Assembly: GCF_001553785.1 (NCBI RefSeq)
Contig: NZ_LOJP01000001.1
Location: 2,415,790 to 2,448,223 of the forward strand
Direction: 5' to 3'
Source: Actinoplanes sp. TFC3
GTDB taxonomy: Bacteria; Actinomycetota; Actinomycetes; Mycobacteriales; Micromonosporaceae
Length of the DNA: 32,434 bases
Shown: one piece after another, positions 15,901-25,400 of the stretch
How positions within the stretch are numbered: position 1 is the first letter of the stretch
How the letters are laid out: each line of letters begins with the position of its first letter
Made by a program: the position numbers and the translations under genes
The notes under the pieces: model-generated
The model's database searches: none
Seen by the model: the letters and a program-made list of their open reading frames with translations, nothing else
What the model was told of the DNA's origin: nothing

Positions 15901-18900
15901 TCCGGCTGGACGCCCGAGCAATGGCCCCCGGCCGGCGCCGAAGAGATCATGATCGACGAGCTGCGCGCCGACCTCGCGGACCGGGGTTACGCCTACGGCC
16001 CGTCCTTCCAGGGCCTGCGCGCCGCGTGGCGCTCCGGCACCGAGATGTACGCCGAGGTGGCCCTGCCCGACACCAACCGCGACCCTCGCTTCGGGCTGCA
16101 CCCGGCGCTGCTCGACGCCGCCCTGCACCCCCTCGCCTACAGCGGTGGCGCGCAGGTACGGCTGCCGTTCGCGTTCAACGGAGTGACCCGGCACCGCTCG
16201 GGCACCTCCGCGCTGCGCGTACGCCTGCAGATCACCGGTGACCAGGTCCGCCTGGACGCCGCCGCGCCGACCGGCGAACCGGTACTGACCGTCGCCGAAC
16301 TGGTGCTGCGCGCCGCTGACACCTCGCGCCTTGCCACTGTGGACAGCCGGACCGACCGGCTGCGCTACGAGGTGCAATGGGAGCCGATGACCGCCGAGGT
16401 GACCGGCCCGGCCCCGGGCACCTGGCTGATCCTGGCTCCCGGCACGACCGACATCTCCTGGGCGCAGCAGCAGGTCACCGACAGCGTCCGCGTCAGCCTG
16501 GCCGATCTGCCCGCTCCCGGTGGTTTCGCCGGTGTCCTCACCTATCTGCGCACTCCCGAGGAGCTGCTGCTGACCGTGCAGCAACTCGCCGCCGCTGGCT
16601 ACCAGGTGCCGGTGTGGGGCCTCACCACCGACGCCGAGCACGACCCGCAGCAGGCGGCGGTCTGGGGTGCCGGCCGCGCGGCCGCGCTCGAACTGCCCGA
16701 GCTCTGGGGTGGGCTGATCGACGTGCAGGGCGAGCAGGCCGTGCCGCTCGACGCCTCCGAGGACCAGATCCGGGTACGCCCACAAGCCACCCAAGTCCCC
16801 CGGCTACGCCCCACCCCACCGGCCGCGCAGCCGTGGCACCCCACCGGCACGGTCCTCATCACCGGCGGCACCGGCGCCCTCGGCGCCCACGTGGCCCGCT
16901 GGGTCGCGGCTCAAGGCGGCTGTGACCTGATCCTGGTGTCCCGCAGCGGCCCGCAGGCACCGGGTGCCACCGCCCTGCACGACGAGCTGACCGCCGCCGG
17001 CACCCCGGTGCGCATCGTGGCCGCCGACGTCGCCGACCGCACCGCCGTGGCCGCCCTGCTCGCCGGCCTCGGCCCGGTGCACACCGTCATCCACGCCGCC
17101 GGAACCGGTCACCAGCAACCCCTGCTCGACACCACCCCGCAAACCCTGCGCAGCGTCATCGACGGCAAGGTCGAAGGCGCTCGGGTGCTGGACGAGTTGC
17201 TGCCCGAACTCGACGCGTTCGTGCTGTTCTCCTCCATCTCCGGGGTGTGGGGTGCCGGTCGGCAAGCCGCGTACGGCGCCGGTAACTCCGCGCTCACCGC
17301 CGTTGCCGCCGCCCGCCGCGCCCGCGGGCAGCACGCCACCGTGCTCGCGTTCGGACCGTGGGCCGAGGGCGGCATGGTCGACGCCGACGTCGAACGCCAG
17401 TTACGCCGCCAGGGCCTGACCCCGATGTCCCCGGCCACCGCAATCGCAGCCATGGCGGCCTCGGTGAGCGCGGGCACCGACTGCGTGCTCGCCGACGTGG
17501 TCTGGTCACGGTTCCTGCCGCTGTTCACCGCCAGCCGTCCGGCCCCGCAACTGCAGCCGCTGGAACGACGCATCGCACCCGCGGTCACCAGCACCGCCAC
17601 TACCAGCGCGGCGGCCCCGGCCGGCTCGATGCTCGACCGGGTGCGCGGCGAGGTGGCAGCCACGATCGGGCAGACCGACGCCACCGGCATCGACGCCGAC
17701 CGGCCGCTGCGCGAACTCGGCTTCGACTCGCTCATGTCGGTGCAGCTGCGCAACCGGCTCGCCGCCGCCACCGGGGTACGCCTGCCCGCCACGCTGGTGT
17801 TCGACTATCCGACCTCCGCGGCGCTGGCGTCGTACCTGGAAAAGCAGACCGGCACCAGCCGCGCCGCGCAACCGCACCGGCCGGTTGCCGTGGCCACGCC
17901 GGTCAGCGAGCCGATCGCCATCGTGGGCATGGCCTGCCGCTATCCCGGTGAGGTGAACGGACCGGGCGATCTGTGGAACCTGGTGGCCGAGGGACGCGAC
18001 GCCATCGCCGGTTTCCCCGCCGACCGGGGCTGGGACCTGGCGCATCTCTACGATCCCGATCGCAGCCGGGCCGGGCGGTCGTACACCCGGCACGGGGGTT
18101 TCCTGAACGACCCGGCCGGTTTCGACGCCGACTTCTTCGGCATCCCCCCGCGCGAGGCCCTCGCCATGGACCCGCAGCAGCGGCTGCTGCTGGAATCGGC
18201 CTGGCACGCCCTCGAAGACGCCGGCATCGACCCGCAATCGCTGCGCGGCAGCCGCACCGGGGTGTTCGCCGGCATCATGTACAACGACTACTACAGCCGG
18301 CTCAACGGCATTCCCGACGGCCTCGAAGGCATCCTCGGGCTGGCCAACAGCAACAGCGTGATGTCCGGCCGCATCGCCTACCTGCTCGGGCTTGAAGGCC
18401 CGGCCATCACCGTGGACACCGCCTGCTCGTCGTCGCTGGTGGCCCTGCACCTGGCCGTGCAGGCGCTGCGCCAAGGAGAATGCGACCTGGCGCTGGCCGG
18501 TGGCGCGACCGTGATGGCCACGCCCAACATTTTCGTGGAGTTCAGCCGCCAGGGCGGGCTGTCGCCGGACGGGCGCTGCAAGTCCTTCTCGGCTGACGCC
18601 GACGGCACCGGCTGGTCCGAGGGTGTGGGCGTGATCGCCGTCGAGCGGCTGTCCGACGCGCGCCGGCTGGGTCACGAGGTGCTCGCCGTTGTGCGCGGCT
18701 CAGCGGTCAACTCCGACGGCGCCTCCAACGGCCTGACCGCCCCGAACGGGCCGTCGCAGCAACGGGTCATGGGCGCCGCGCTGGCCCAGGCCGGGCTGAC
18801 GCCGGGCGACGTGGACGCGGTCGAGGCGCACGGCACCGGCACCCGCCTCGGCGACCCGATCGAGGCGCAGGCCATCATCGCCACCTTCGGCGAGGACCGT

Positions 18901-21900
18901 GACCGGCCGCTCTACCTGGGCTCGCTCAAGTCCAACCTCGGGCACTCGCAGGCAGCGGCCGGGGTCGGCGGCATCATCAAGATGGTCCAGGCGCTGCGCC
19001 ACGAAACGCTGCCGCGCACCCTGCACGCCGACACGGCGACCACCGAGGTGGACTGGTCCGGCGGGGGTGTCGAGCTGCTGACCGAGCAGCAGCCGTGGCC
19101 GCGCCGCGAGCAGCCCCGGCGCGCCGGGGTGTCCTCGTTCGGCATCAGCGGCACCAACGCGCACGTGGTCCTCGAAGAAGGCGACCCGCGCCGGGTTCCG
19201 GCGGACGACCCGGGTGACAGCGAGCCGGTGCCGTTCGTGCTCACCGCTCGTACCGGCCGGGGGCTGCCGTTGCAGGCCGCGGCTCTGCGCGACGCGGTGC
19301 GGGCCGAGCCGGGGCTGCCGTTGCGCGATCTGGCGTGGTCGCTGGCCACCGCCCGCACCGGCTTCGACCACCGCGCGGTGGTGGTTGCCGCGGATCGGGC
19401 CGCGCTGCTGGACAGCCTTGACGCGTTCGCTACGCCCGGTGCGATTGTGCCTGCCTCGGTGGCTTCGGGGCAGCGGCGCCGGGGTCGTACTGTGCTGATC
19501 TTCCCCGGGCAGGGCTCGCAGTGGCTGGGCATGGCCCAGGCGCTGATCGCCGAGAACGCCACCTTCGCGGCCGCCATCCGCGACTGCGAGCAGGCCCTCG
19601 CACCCTGGGTCGAGTGGTCGCTGACCGAGGTGCTCGCCGACCCCGACCCGGCCGCGACCGCGCCGGTCGGCGTCGTACAACCAGCCCTGTTCGCCATGAT
19701 GGTGTCGCTCGCCCGGGTCTGGCAGTCCTGGGGAGTCGAGGTCGCCGCCGTGGCCGGGCACTCCCAGGGCGAGATCGCCGCTGCCTGCGTGTCCGGGGCG
19801 CTGTCGCTGGCCGACGGCGCCCGCATCGTGGCCACCCGTTCCCGGCTGCTCGGCGAGCTTGCCGGCACCGGCGGCATGGTGGTGGTCGGCCTGCCGGTCG
19901 AGCAGGTCCAGCCCCGGCTGGGCGAGCGTCTGTCGATCGCCGCGGTGAACGGGCCCGCCACCGTGGTGGTGTCGGGACCCGGCGACGCGCTGGACGAGCT
20001 GCTGGCCGCGGCCGAGCGCGACGGCGTCTGGACCCGGCGGGTGGACGTGGACTACGCCTCGCACTCCGCGGCCGTGGAACCGTTGCGGGAGCGGCTGATC
20101 GCCGGGCTTGACGGGATCACTCCCACGGCCGGCTCGGCGCCGCTGTACTCCACCGTCACCGGCGAACGCCTCACCGGTGCCGAGCTGGACGCCGAATACT
20201 GGTACCGCAACCTGCGCGAGCCGGTGCGCCTGACCACGGCGATCGCGGCGCTAGCGGGCGACGGCTTCACCTTCTTCACCGAGAGCAGCCCGCACCCGGT
20301 GCTGGTGAACGCGGTCCGCGAAACCCTGGAAACGCTGGACACCGACGCGGTGGTGACCGGCTCGCTGCGTCGCGACGAAGGCGGCCGGGCCGGGCTGCTT
20401 CGCTCGGCGGCCGAGGGATACGCCGGTGGCCTCGGCGTGCACTGGCAGCGGGTGCTCGGCTCCGGCGGGCGCGTCAGCGTGCCGGGCTACACCTTCGCCC
20501 ACGAGCGTTTCTGGATCGACGTCACCGACGCCGCCCCACGCGGCCGGCACCAGGCCACCCTGGACTCCTGGCGGTACGACATCACCTGGCACCCCCGCGA
20601 GGTCGCCGCCACCGCCGTCCCGGCCGGGCGCTGGCTGCTGCTGAGCACCGACGCAACCGGCCCGCTCGCCGAGCGCCTGCGCGCGCACGGCCTCGCCGCC
20701 GACGTGCTCACCCTCGGCGACACCGACCGTGCCCGGCTGGCCAAGCAACTCGCCGAACGCACCGGCGAGTACACCGGCATCCTTTCGCTGCTCGGACCCG
20801 ACGAACGCCGTGACCCGGCGACCCCGGCGCTGACCCGTGGGCTGGCATTGAGCATCACCGCGATCCAGGCACTGTCCGACACCGGTTTCGCCGCCCCGCT
20901 GTGGACGCTCACCACCTCGGCGGTCGGCGTGGACGGCGAAGCCCCCGCCCACCCGGTGCAGAGCGAGCTGTGGGGGCTCGGCCGGGTCGCCGCGCTGGAG
21001 TACCCGCGCGGCTGGGGTGGGCTGATCGACCTGCCCGCCGACCCCGACGACGCGGCCCTCACCGGGCTGCTCGCGGTGCTGGCCGACCCCGGACCCGGCG
21101 AGGACCAGTGGGCGATCCGGGCCGGCGGTGCCCGGGTGCGCCGCCTGACCCGGCGGGCACCCCAGCCGGCCGCGGACTGGGAGCCGACCGGCACCGTGCT
21201 CATCACCGGCGCCACCGGCTCGCTCGGCCCGCACCTGGCCCGCTCGGTCGCCGAGCGCGGCGCCACCCACGTGGCGCTGCTGAGCCGCCGCGGCGAGCAG
21301 TCACCCGGGATGGCCGAGCTGGTCGGGGAACTGGCCGCCAAGGGCTGCACCGCGTCGGTGTTCGCCTGCGACGTGCGCGACCGCGACCGCCTCGCCGGGG
21401 TGCTGGGGGAGCTGGCCGCGGCCGGTCATCCGGTCACCACCGCCCTGCACGCCGCCGCGCACCTGGCCATCGAGGCGCTGGAGACCACGACATCGGAACG
21501 CTTTGCCGAGATCGTGGACGCCAAGGCCGCCGGTGCCATCAACCTGGCCGAGCTGCTGGACCGCGAACACCTGCGCGACCTGGTGCTGTTCTCCTCGATC
21601 GCCGGGGTGTGGGGCAGCGGTGACCACGGCGGCTACGCGGCCGGCAACGCGTTCCTCGACGCCTACGCCGAGCACGCCGCCGCCACCGGGCTGCCCGTGG
21701 TGTCGGTGGCCTGGGGCATCTGGGACGAGCAGGTCACCAAGGACCGCACCGACGCCGGCGCGGTGGTCCGCCGGGGTCTGCCGTTCCTGGACCGCGACAC
21801 CGCGTTCGAGGGCCTGTACCAGGCGATGGCCGGCGGCACCGCGTTCCAGATCATCGCCGACGTGGACTGGCCCCGCTTCGTACCGGTGTTCACCTCGGCT

Positions 21901-22467
21901 CGGCCCAGCCCGCTGCTCACCGAGTTCGCCGCCGAACCAGGCGAGCCCGCTGGCAGCTCGGGCACCGGCCTGCGCGACCGGCTGGCCACGCTGTCCCCGG
22001 CCGACCGGGAACGCGAGATCCTGGAACTGGTGCGCGCGCACGGCGGTGCGGTCCTGGGCCGCTCCAGCGGAGAACTCATCGCCGCCGACGCGGACTTCCG
22101 GCAGACCGGGTTCGACTCGCTGCTCTCGGTCGACCTGCGCAACCGCCTGGCCACGGCCACCGGGCTGAAGCTGGCCCCGACGCTGCTGTTCGACCACACC
22201 ACACCGGTGCGGCTGGCCAAATATCTGCTCGGTGAGTTTGCTTTCGACGACGGCGCCTCGGTGGACACCGTGCTGAGCCGCCTGGACCACCTGGAAACCG
22301 ACCTGCGCACCCTGGCCACCGACGACACGCAACGGCTGCGGCTGGCCGCCCGGCTGGAAGCCCTGCTGCGCTCGGTGCGCCCCGACACCACCGCCCCGGC
22401 GCTCGACGCGGCGGGAAGCACCGAGGAGCTGCTCGCCATGCTCGACAACCAGTTCGGGGAGTCCTGA
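12901..22467 (+). CDS. Type I PKS, two modules: KS-AT(mal)-DH-KR-ACP-KS-AT(mmal)-KR-ACP
   Basis: 3188 aa from ATG 12901 (GAGG 9 nt upstream; an in-frame ATG at 12880 lacks such a site). Residues 1-32 are a docking helix. Module one: KS Cys206; AT Ser635 with HAFH at 732-735 (malonyl); DH with His922 and Asp1072, where the HxxxGxxxxP motif reads HAVGDTVLFP (Gly to Asp); KR with Lys1423, Tyr1458, no LDD and Trp1450, hence A1-type; ACP Ser1610. Module two: KS Cys1842; AT Ser2288 with YASH (2385-2388, methylmalonyl); KR with Lys2875, Tyr2912, Trp2904 and His2909, hence A2-type; ACP Ser3073. A C-terminal docking region follows. Module one should make an unsaturated unit, cis if the A-type rule holds; module two a methyl-bearing hydroxyl. 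Codon 1501 is TTA (17401-17403). The stop overlaps the next PKS start. Confidence 0.95.
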   Translation: MTDESQLVEYLRKATTELQRTRSRLHELQSRDTEPIAIVGLGCRYPGGVRTPEDLWALVAEGRDAITEFPRDRGWDIANLYDPDPDAAGKSYTREGGFLSDIDLFDADFFGLSPREAAAMDPQQRLLIETSWEALERGGIDPAQLRGSRTGVFTGVMHHDYGGRFTTAPDGFEGYVHTGSAGSMAVGRVSYLFGFEGPAVTVDTACSSSLVSLHLAVQALRNGECDLALAGGVAVMSTPTFFTEYSRQRVLSTDGRCRSFSADGDGTGWSEGVGVLVVERLSDAVRHGHDIWGVVRGSAVNQDGASNGMTAPSGPAQRRVIEAALVGSGLTASDVDILEAHGTGTRLGDPIEAEALLATYGKNRPSGRPLFLGSLKSNIGHTQAAAGVAGVIKMLLAMRHEVMPRSLYADRPTTEVDWSTGTVALLTDDRPWPAGETPRRAGVSSFGMSGTNAHVILEEYTPAPAAPAGGDIAPLVLSGKTPQAVQKQAETLRAYLIEHPDVPLAAVARTLALHRARFPHRAAVAGDRDQVLEALRAIVAVTAGPGRIAAIFSGQGSQHLGMGRDLADAFPVFRAAFDEACAALEPGLREVMWGSDAEALNRTEHAQPALFAFQVALARLWQSWGVTFTAVAGHSVGEIAAAVVAGVLSLDDAARLVSARGRLMQALPEGGAMLAVAAAAGDVTPTLHGGAVIAAVNAPAAVTIAGPVAAIEQLEATWRERGTRTRRLRVSHAFHSPLMDPILPDFAAVAGGLTFREPAIPFSASAGTAHPVTDARYWVGHVRHAVRFHDAITNLAPADILVEIGPDAALTPLLDSAHAAIAGSHRERPEVPVVLGALGEAYAHGAGVDWAAVLPEGGRADVPTYAFQRRRYWLPNAVAHRGAGARVLNHPLLSSAMDLPEQGGLVLTGRISPSTDAWLADHAVGDTVLFPGTGFLELAGQAGAELSDLIVQAPLVLPPSGVDVQLWLAADGTDLVIRSCNADGEWTVHARGRLATGGKESGWTPEQWPPAGAEEIMIDELRADLADRGYAYGPSFQGLRAAWRSGTEMYAEVALPDTNRDPRFGLHPALLDAALHPLAYSGGAQVRLPFAFNGVTRHRSGTSALRVRLQITGDQVRLDAAAPTGEPVLTVAELVLRAADTSRLATVDSRTDRLRYEVQWEPMTAEVTGPAPGTWLILAPGTTDISWAQQQVTDSVRVSLADLPAPGGFAGVLTYLRTPEELLLTVQQLAAAGYQVPVWGLTTDAEHDPQQAAVWGAGRAAALELPELWGGLIDVQGEQAVPLDASEDQIRVRPQATQVPRLRPTPPAAQPWHPTGTVLITGGTGALGAHVARWVAAQGGCDLILVSRSGPQAPGATALHDELTAAGTPVRIVAADVADRTAVAALLAGLGPVHTVIHAAGTGHQQPLLDTTPQTLRSVIDGKVEGARVLDELLPELDAFVLFSSISGVWGAGRQAAYGAGNSALTAVAAARRARGQHATVLAFGPWAEGGMVDADVERQLRRQGLTPMSPATAIAAMAASVSAGTDCVLADVVWSRFLPLFTASRPAPQLQPLERRIAPAVTSTATTSAAAPAGSMLDRVRGEVAATIGQTDATGIDADRPLRELGFDSLMSVQLRNRLAAATGVRLPATLVFDYPTSAALASYLEKQTGTSRAAQPHRPVAVATPVSEPIAIVGMACRYPGEVNGPGDLWNLVAEGRDAIAGFPADRGWDLAHLYDPDRSRAGRSYTRHGGFLNDPAGFDADFFGIPPREALAMDPQQRLLLESAWHALEDAGIDPQSLRGSRTGVFAGIMYNDYYSRLNGIPDGLEGILGLANSNSVMSGRIAYLLGLEGPAITVDTACSSSLVALHLAVQALRQGECDLALAGGATVMATPNIFVEFSRQGGLSPDGRCKSFSADADGTGWSEGVGVIAVERLSDARRLGHEVLAVVRGSAVNSDGASNGLTAPNGPSQQRVMGAALAQAGLTPGDVDAVEAHGTGTRLGDPIEAQAIIATFGEDRDRPLYLGSLKSNLGHSQAAAGVGGIIKMVQALRHETLPRTLHADTATTEVDWSGGGVELLTEQQPWPRREQPRRAGVSSFGISGTNAHVVLEEGDPRRVPADDPGDSEPVPFVLTARTGRGLPLQAAALRDAVRAEPGLPLRDLAWSLATARTGFDHRAVVVAADRAALLDSLDAFATPGAIVPASVASGQRRRGRTVLIFPGQGSQWLGMAQALIAENATFAAAIRDCEQALAPWVEWSLTEVLADPDPAATAPVGVVQPALFAMMVSLARVWQSWGVEVAAVAGHSQGEIAAACVSGALSLADGARIVATRSRLLGELAGTGGMVVVGLPVEQVQPRLGERLSIAAVNGPATVVVSGPGDALDELLAAAERDGVWTRRVDVDYASHSAAVEPLRERLIAGLDGITPTAGSAPLYSTVTGERLTGAELDAEYWYRNLREPVRLTTAIAALAGDGFTFFTESSPHPVLVNAVRETLETLDTDAVVTGSLRRDEGGRAGLLRSAAEGYAGGLGVHWQRVLGSGGRVSVPGYTFAHERFWIDVTDAAPRGRHQATLDSWRYDITWHPREVAATAVPAGRWLLLSTDATGPLAERLRAHGLAADVLTLGDTDRARLAKQLAERTGEYTGILSLLGPDERRDPATPALTRGLALSITAIQALSDTGFAAPLWTLTTSAVGVDGEAPAHPVQSELWGLGRVAALEYPRGWGGLIDLPADPDDAALTGLLAVLADPGPGEDQWAIRAGGARVRRLTRRAPQPAADWEPTGTVLITGATGSLGPHLARSVAERGATHVALLSRRGEQSPGMAELVGELAAKGCTASVFACDVRDRDRLAGVLGELAAAGHPVTTALHAAAHLAIEALETTTSERFAEIVDAKAAGAINLAELLDREHLRDLVLFSSIAGVWGSGDHGGYAAGNAFLDAYAEHAAATGLPVVSVAWGIWDEQVTKDRTDAGAVVRRGLPFLDRDTAFEGLYQAMAGGTAFQIIADVDWPRFVPVFTSARPSPLLTEFAAEPGEPAGSSGTGLRDRLATLSPADREREILELVRAHGGAVLGRSSGELIAADADFRQTGFDSLLSVDLRNRLATATGLKLAPTLLFDHTTPVRLAKYLLGEFAFDDGASVDTVLSRLDHLETDLRTLATDDTQRLRLAARLEALLRSVRPDTTAPALDAAGSTEELLAMLDNQFGES
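17401..17403 (+). promoter_or_regulatory. TTA leucine codon inside the large PKS gene
   Basis: Codon 1501 of the PKS at 12901, in the C-terminal part of the first KR, reads TTA (context Gln-Leu-Arg-Arg-Gln). In Streptomyces-type genomes TTA needs the bldA tRNA, which ties translation to development. It is one of two in-frame TTA codons found by eye; the other is in the kinase gene at 12654-12656. Confidence 0.6.
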
Positions 22468-25400
22468 TGGCCGCCGAGCTCAGCACCGAGGAACGCCTCG
22501 CCCGGCATTTGCGGGCGATGAGCGCCGAGCTGTCGGCGGCGCGCACCCGGGAGCAGAGCCGCCACGAGCCGATCGCCATTGTCGGGGTGGGCTGCCGCTA
22601 CCCCGGCGGGATCAGCAGCGCGGAACAGCTGTGGGAGCTGGTCAGTGATCAGCGCGACGCGATCGCCGAGCTGCCGGTCAACCGCGGCTGGGATCTGGCC
22701 GGCCGGTACTCCGCCGACCCGGACACCCCCGGGCACAGCTACGCCACCACCGGCGGCTTCCTCGCCGACGCTGACCGCTTCGACGCCGAGTTCTTCGACA
22801 TCTCACCGCGCGAGGCAGCCACCCTGGACCCGCAGCAGCGGCTGCTGCTGGAGGCCGCGTGGGAGGCGGTGGAGAACGCCGGCCTGGATCCCCGCTCGTT
22901 GCGCGACGCCCAGGTCGGGGTGTTCGCCGGCTCCAACATTCAGGACTACTCCCAGGTACTGGCCGCGGCGCCGATCGCGGCCGAGGGCTACGTCGTCACC
23001 GGCACCACCGGCGCCATGATCTCCGGACGGTTGTCGTACGTGCTGGGCCTGCGCGGGCCCTCGGAGACCATCGACACCGCATGTTCGTCGTCGCTGGTTG
23101 CCCTGCACCGAGCGGTGCAGGCGCTGCGCGACCGCGAGTGTGTGGCCGCGCTGGCCGGCGGGGCCACGGTGCTGACCACGCCGCGGGCGTTCAGCGAGTT
23201 CAGCCGGCAGCGGGCGTTGTCACCGGACGGGCGGTGCAAGGCGTTCGCCGCCACCGCCGACGGTTTCGGGCTGGGAGAGGGCGCCGGGCTGCTCTACCTG
23301 GAACGGCTCAGCGACGCCCAACGCCTCGGGCATCCGGTGCTGGCGGTCATCCGCGGCTCGGCGGTCAACTCCGACGGCGCGTCCAACGGCATCACCGCCC
23401 CGAACGGGCCCTCGCAGGAACGCGTGATCCGTGACGCGCTCACCGCCGCCGGGGTGAGCGCCGCCGAGATCGACCTGGTTGAGGCGCACGGCACCGGCAC
23501 CCGGCTCGGCGACCCGATCGAGGCCCGCGCGTTGCTGGCGGTCTACGGCCCGGCGCACGAACCCACCCGCCCGTTGTGGATCGGCTCGGTCAAGTCCAAC
23601 CTCGGACACTCGCAGGCCGCCGCCGGGGTGGCCGGGGTCATCAAGGCCGTCATGGCGCTGCAGCACCGCATTCTGCCGCCAACCCTGCACGTGCAGGAAC
23701 TCACCTCCGAAGTGGACTGGTCGGCGGGGACCGTGCTGCCGCTGACCGAGGCCCGAGCGTGGCCGGTCGAGGATCGTCCGCGTCGCGCTGCGGTGTCCGC
23801 CTTCGGTATCAGCGGCACCAATGCCCACCTGATCCTCGAAGAAGCACCGGCGCCTTCGCCGGTGGGGGAGATCCCCGAACCGCCGCTCGTGCCGTGGCTG
23901 CTGTCCGCCCGTTCCGAGCAAGCCCTGCAGGATCAGGCGGCCCGGCTGCACGCCTGGCTCACCGATCGCCCGGAGGTTTCGGCGGCGGCGGTGGGGTGTT
24001 CGCTGGCGCACAGCCGCAGCCATTTCGAGCAGCGGACGGTGGTGCTGGAGCCGTCGTTGGAGGCGCTGGCTGCGGTGGCGACAGGGCAGGAACATGGCGA
24101 TGTGGTACGTCCACAAGTCGCCAGCCCTGGACGTACCGCAATCCTGTTCTCGGGTCAGGGTAGTCAACGACCCGGCATGGGCCACGAACTGCACGCCGCC
24201 TACCCGGTGTTCGCCGCCGCTTTCGACGCGGTGTGCGACGAGTTCGACAGGCACCTGCGCCGCCCGCTGCGCGACGTGCTGGACACCCCCGAGGTCCACA
24301 CCACCGAGTTCGCCCAGCCCGCCCTGTTCGCCGTCGAGGTGGCGTTGTTCGCGCTCGTCACCTCATGGGGTGTACGCCCGGACCGGCTGCTCGGCCACTC
24401 GATCGGTGAGCTGGTGGCCGCCCACGTCGCCGGGGTGCTGACGCTGAGCGACGCCTGCCGCATCGTGGCCGCCCGGGGCCGGCTCATGCAGGAGTTGCCC
24501 GCGGGCGGCGCGATGCTCGCCGTCGAGGCCAGCGAGGACGAGGTCAGCGCGGACGGCATTGCTGCGGACGGCATTGCTGCGGTTAACGGGCCGCGCTCGG
24601 TGGTGCTCTCCGGCGACGAGGAATTCATCGCGCAGCAGGCCGAACAATGGCGCGCCCAGGGCCGCCGGGTCAAACGTCTCGAAGTCAGCCACGCCTTCCA
24701 TTCCGCGCGGATGGAACCCATGCTCGCCGCGTTCGGTGCTGTCACCGCCTCGGCGAGCTACGCCGAACCGCGCATCCCCATCGTCTCCGACGTGACTGGT
24801 CGCCTGGCCACGGCCGCCGAGCTGGCCGACCCCGCCTACTGGGTCGAGCACGTCCGCCGCGCCGTACGTTTCCACGACGGCCTGACCACCCTGCGCGCCG
24901 ACGGCGTCACCACGTTTCTGGAACTCGGCCCCGACGCCGCGCTCACCCCCCTCGCCGGTGCCGACTGCGTTGCCGGTCTGCGCCGCGACCGCCCCGAACC
25001 CCGCGCGCTGCTCACCGCCCTGGCGACCCTGCACTGCCGCGGCGTCGAGGTGGACTGGACGGCCGTGCTGCCCGGCCCGGCGCCGGTGCTGGGCCTGCCC
25101 ACCTATGCGTTCCAGCGCCGCCGGTTCTGGATGGATCCGGAGAACCCGCCGGCGCAGGGTCCCGCCGATCTGCCGCGCTACGCCGTGGTGTGGCGACCGC
25201 TGCCGGCCACCCCGGCTCCCGCGCTCACCGGCACCTGGCTGCTGGCCGGCGACGACCCCACCGGCGTCGCCGCCGCGCTGAGCGGTTCGGGGGCCGAGGT
25301 GCTGACCCTGCCCGCCGGGGCCGGCACCGATCGCGCCGGGCTGGTGAAGCTGCTCGGCGAGGCCGCCCTGCCCGCGCTGAGCGGCATCGTGTCCACGCTG

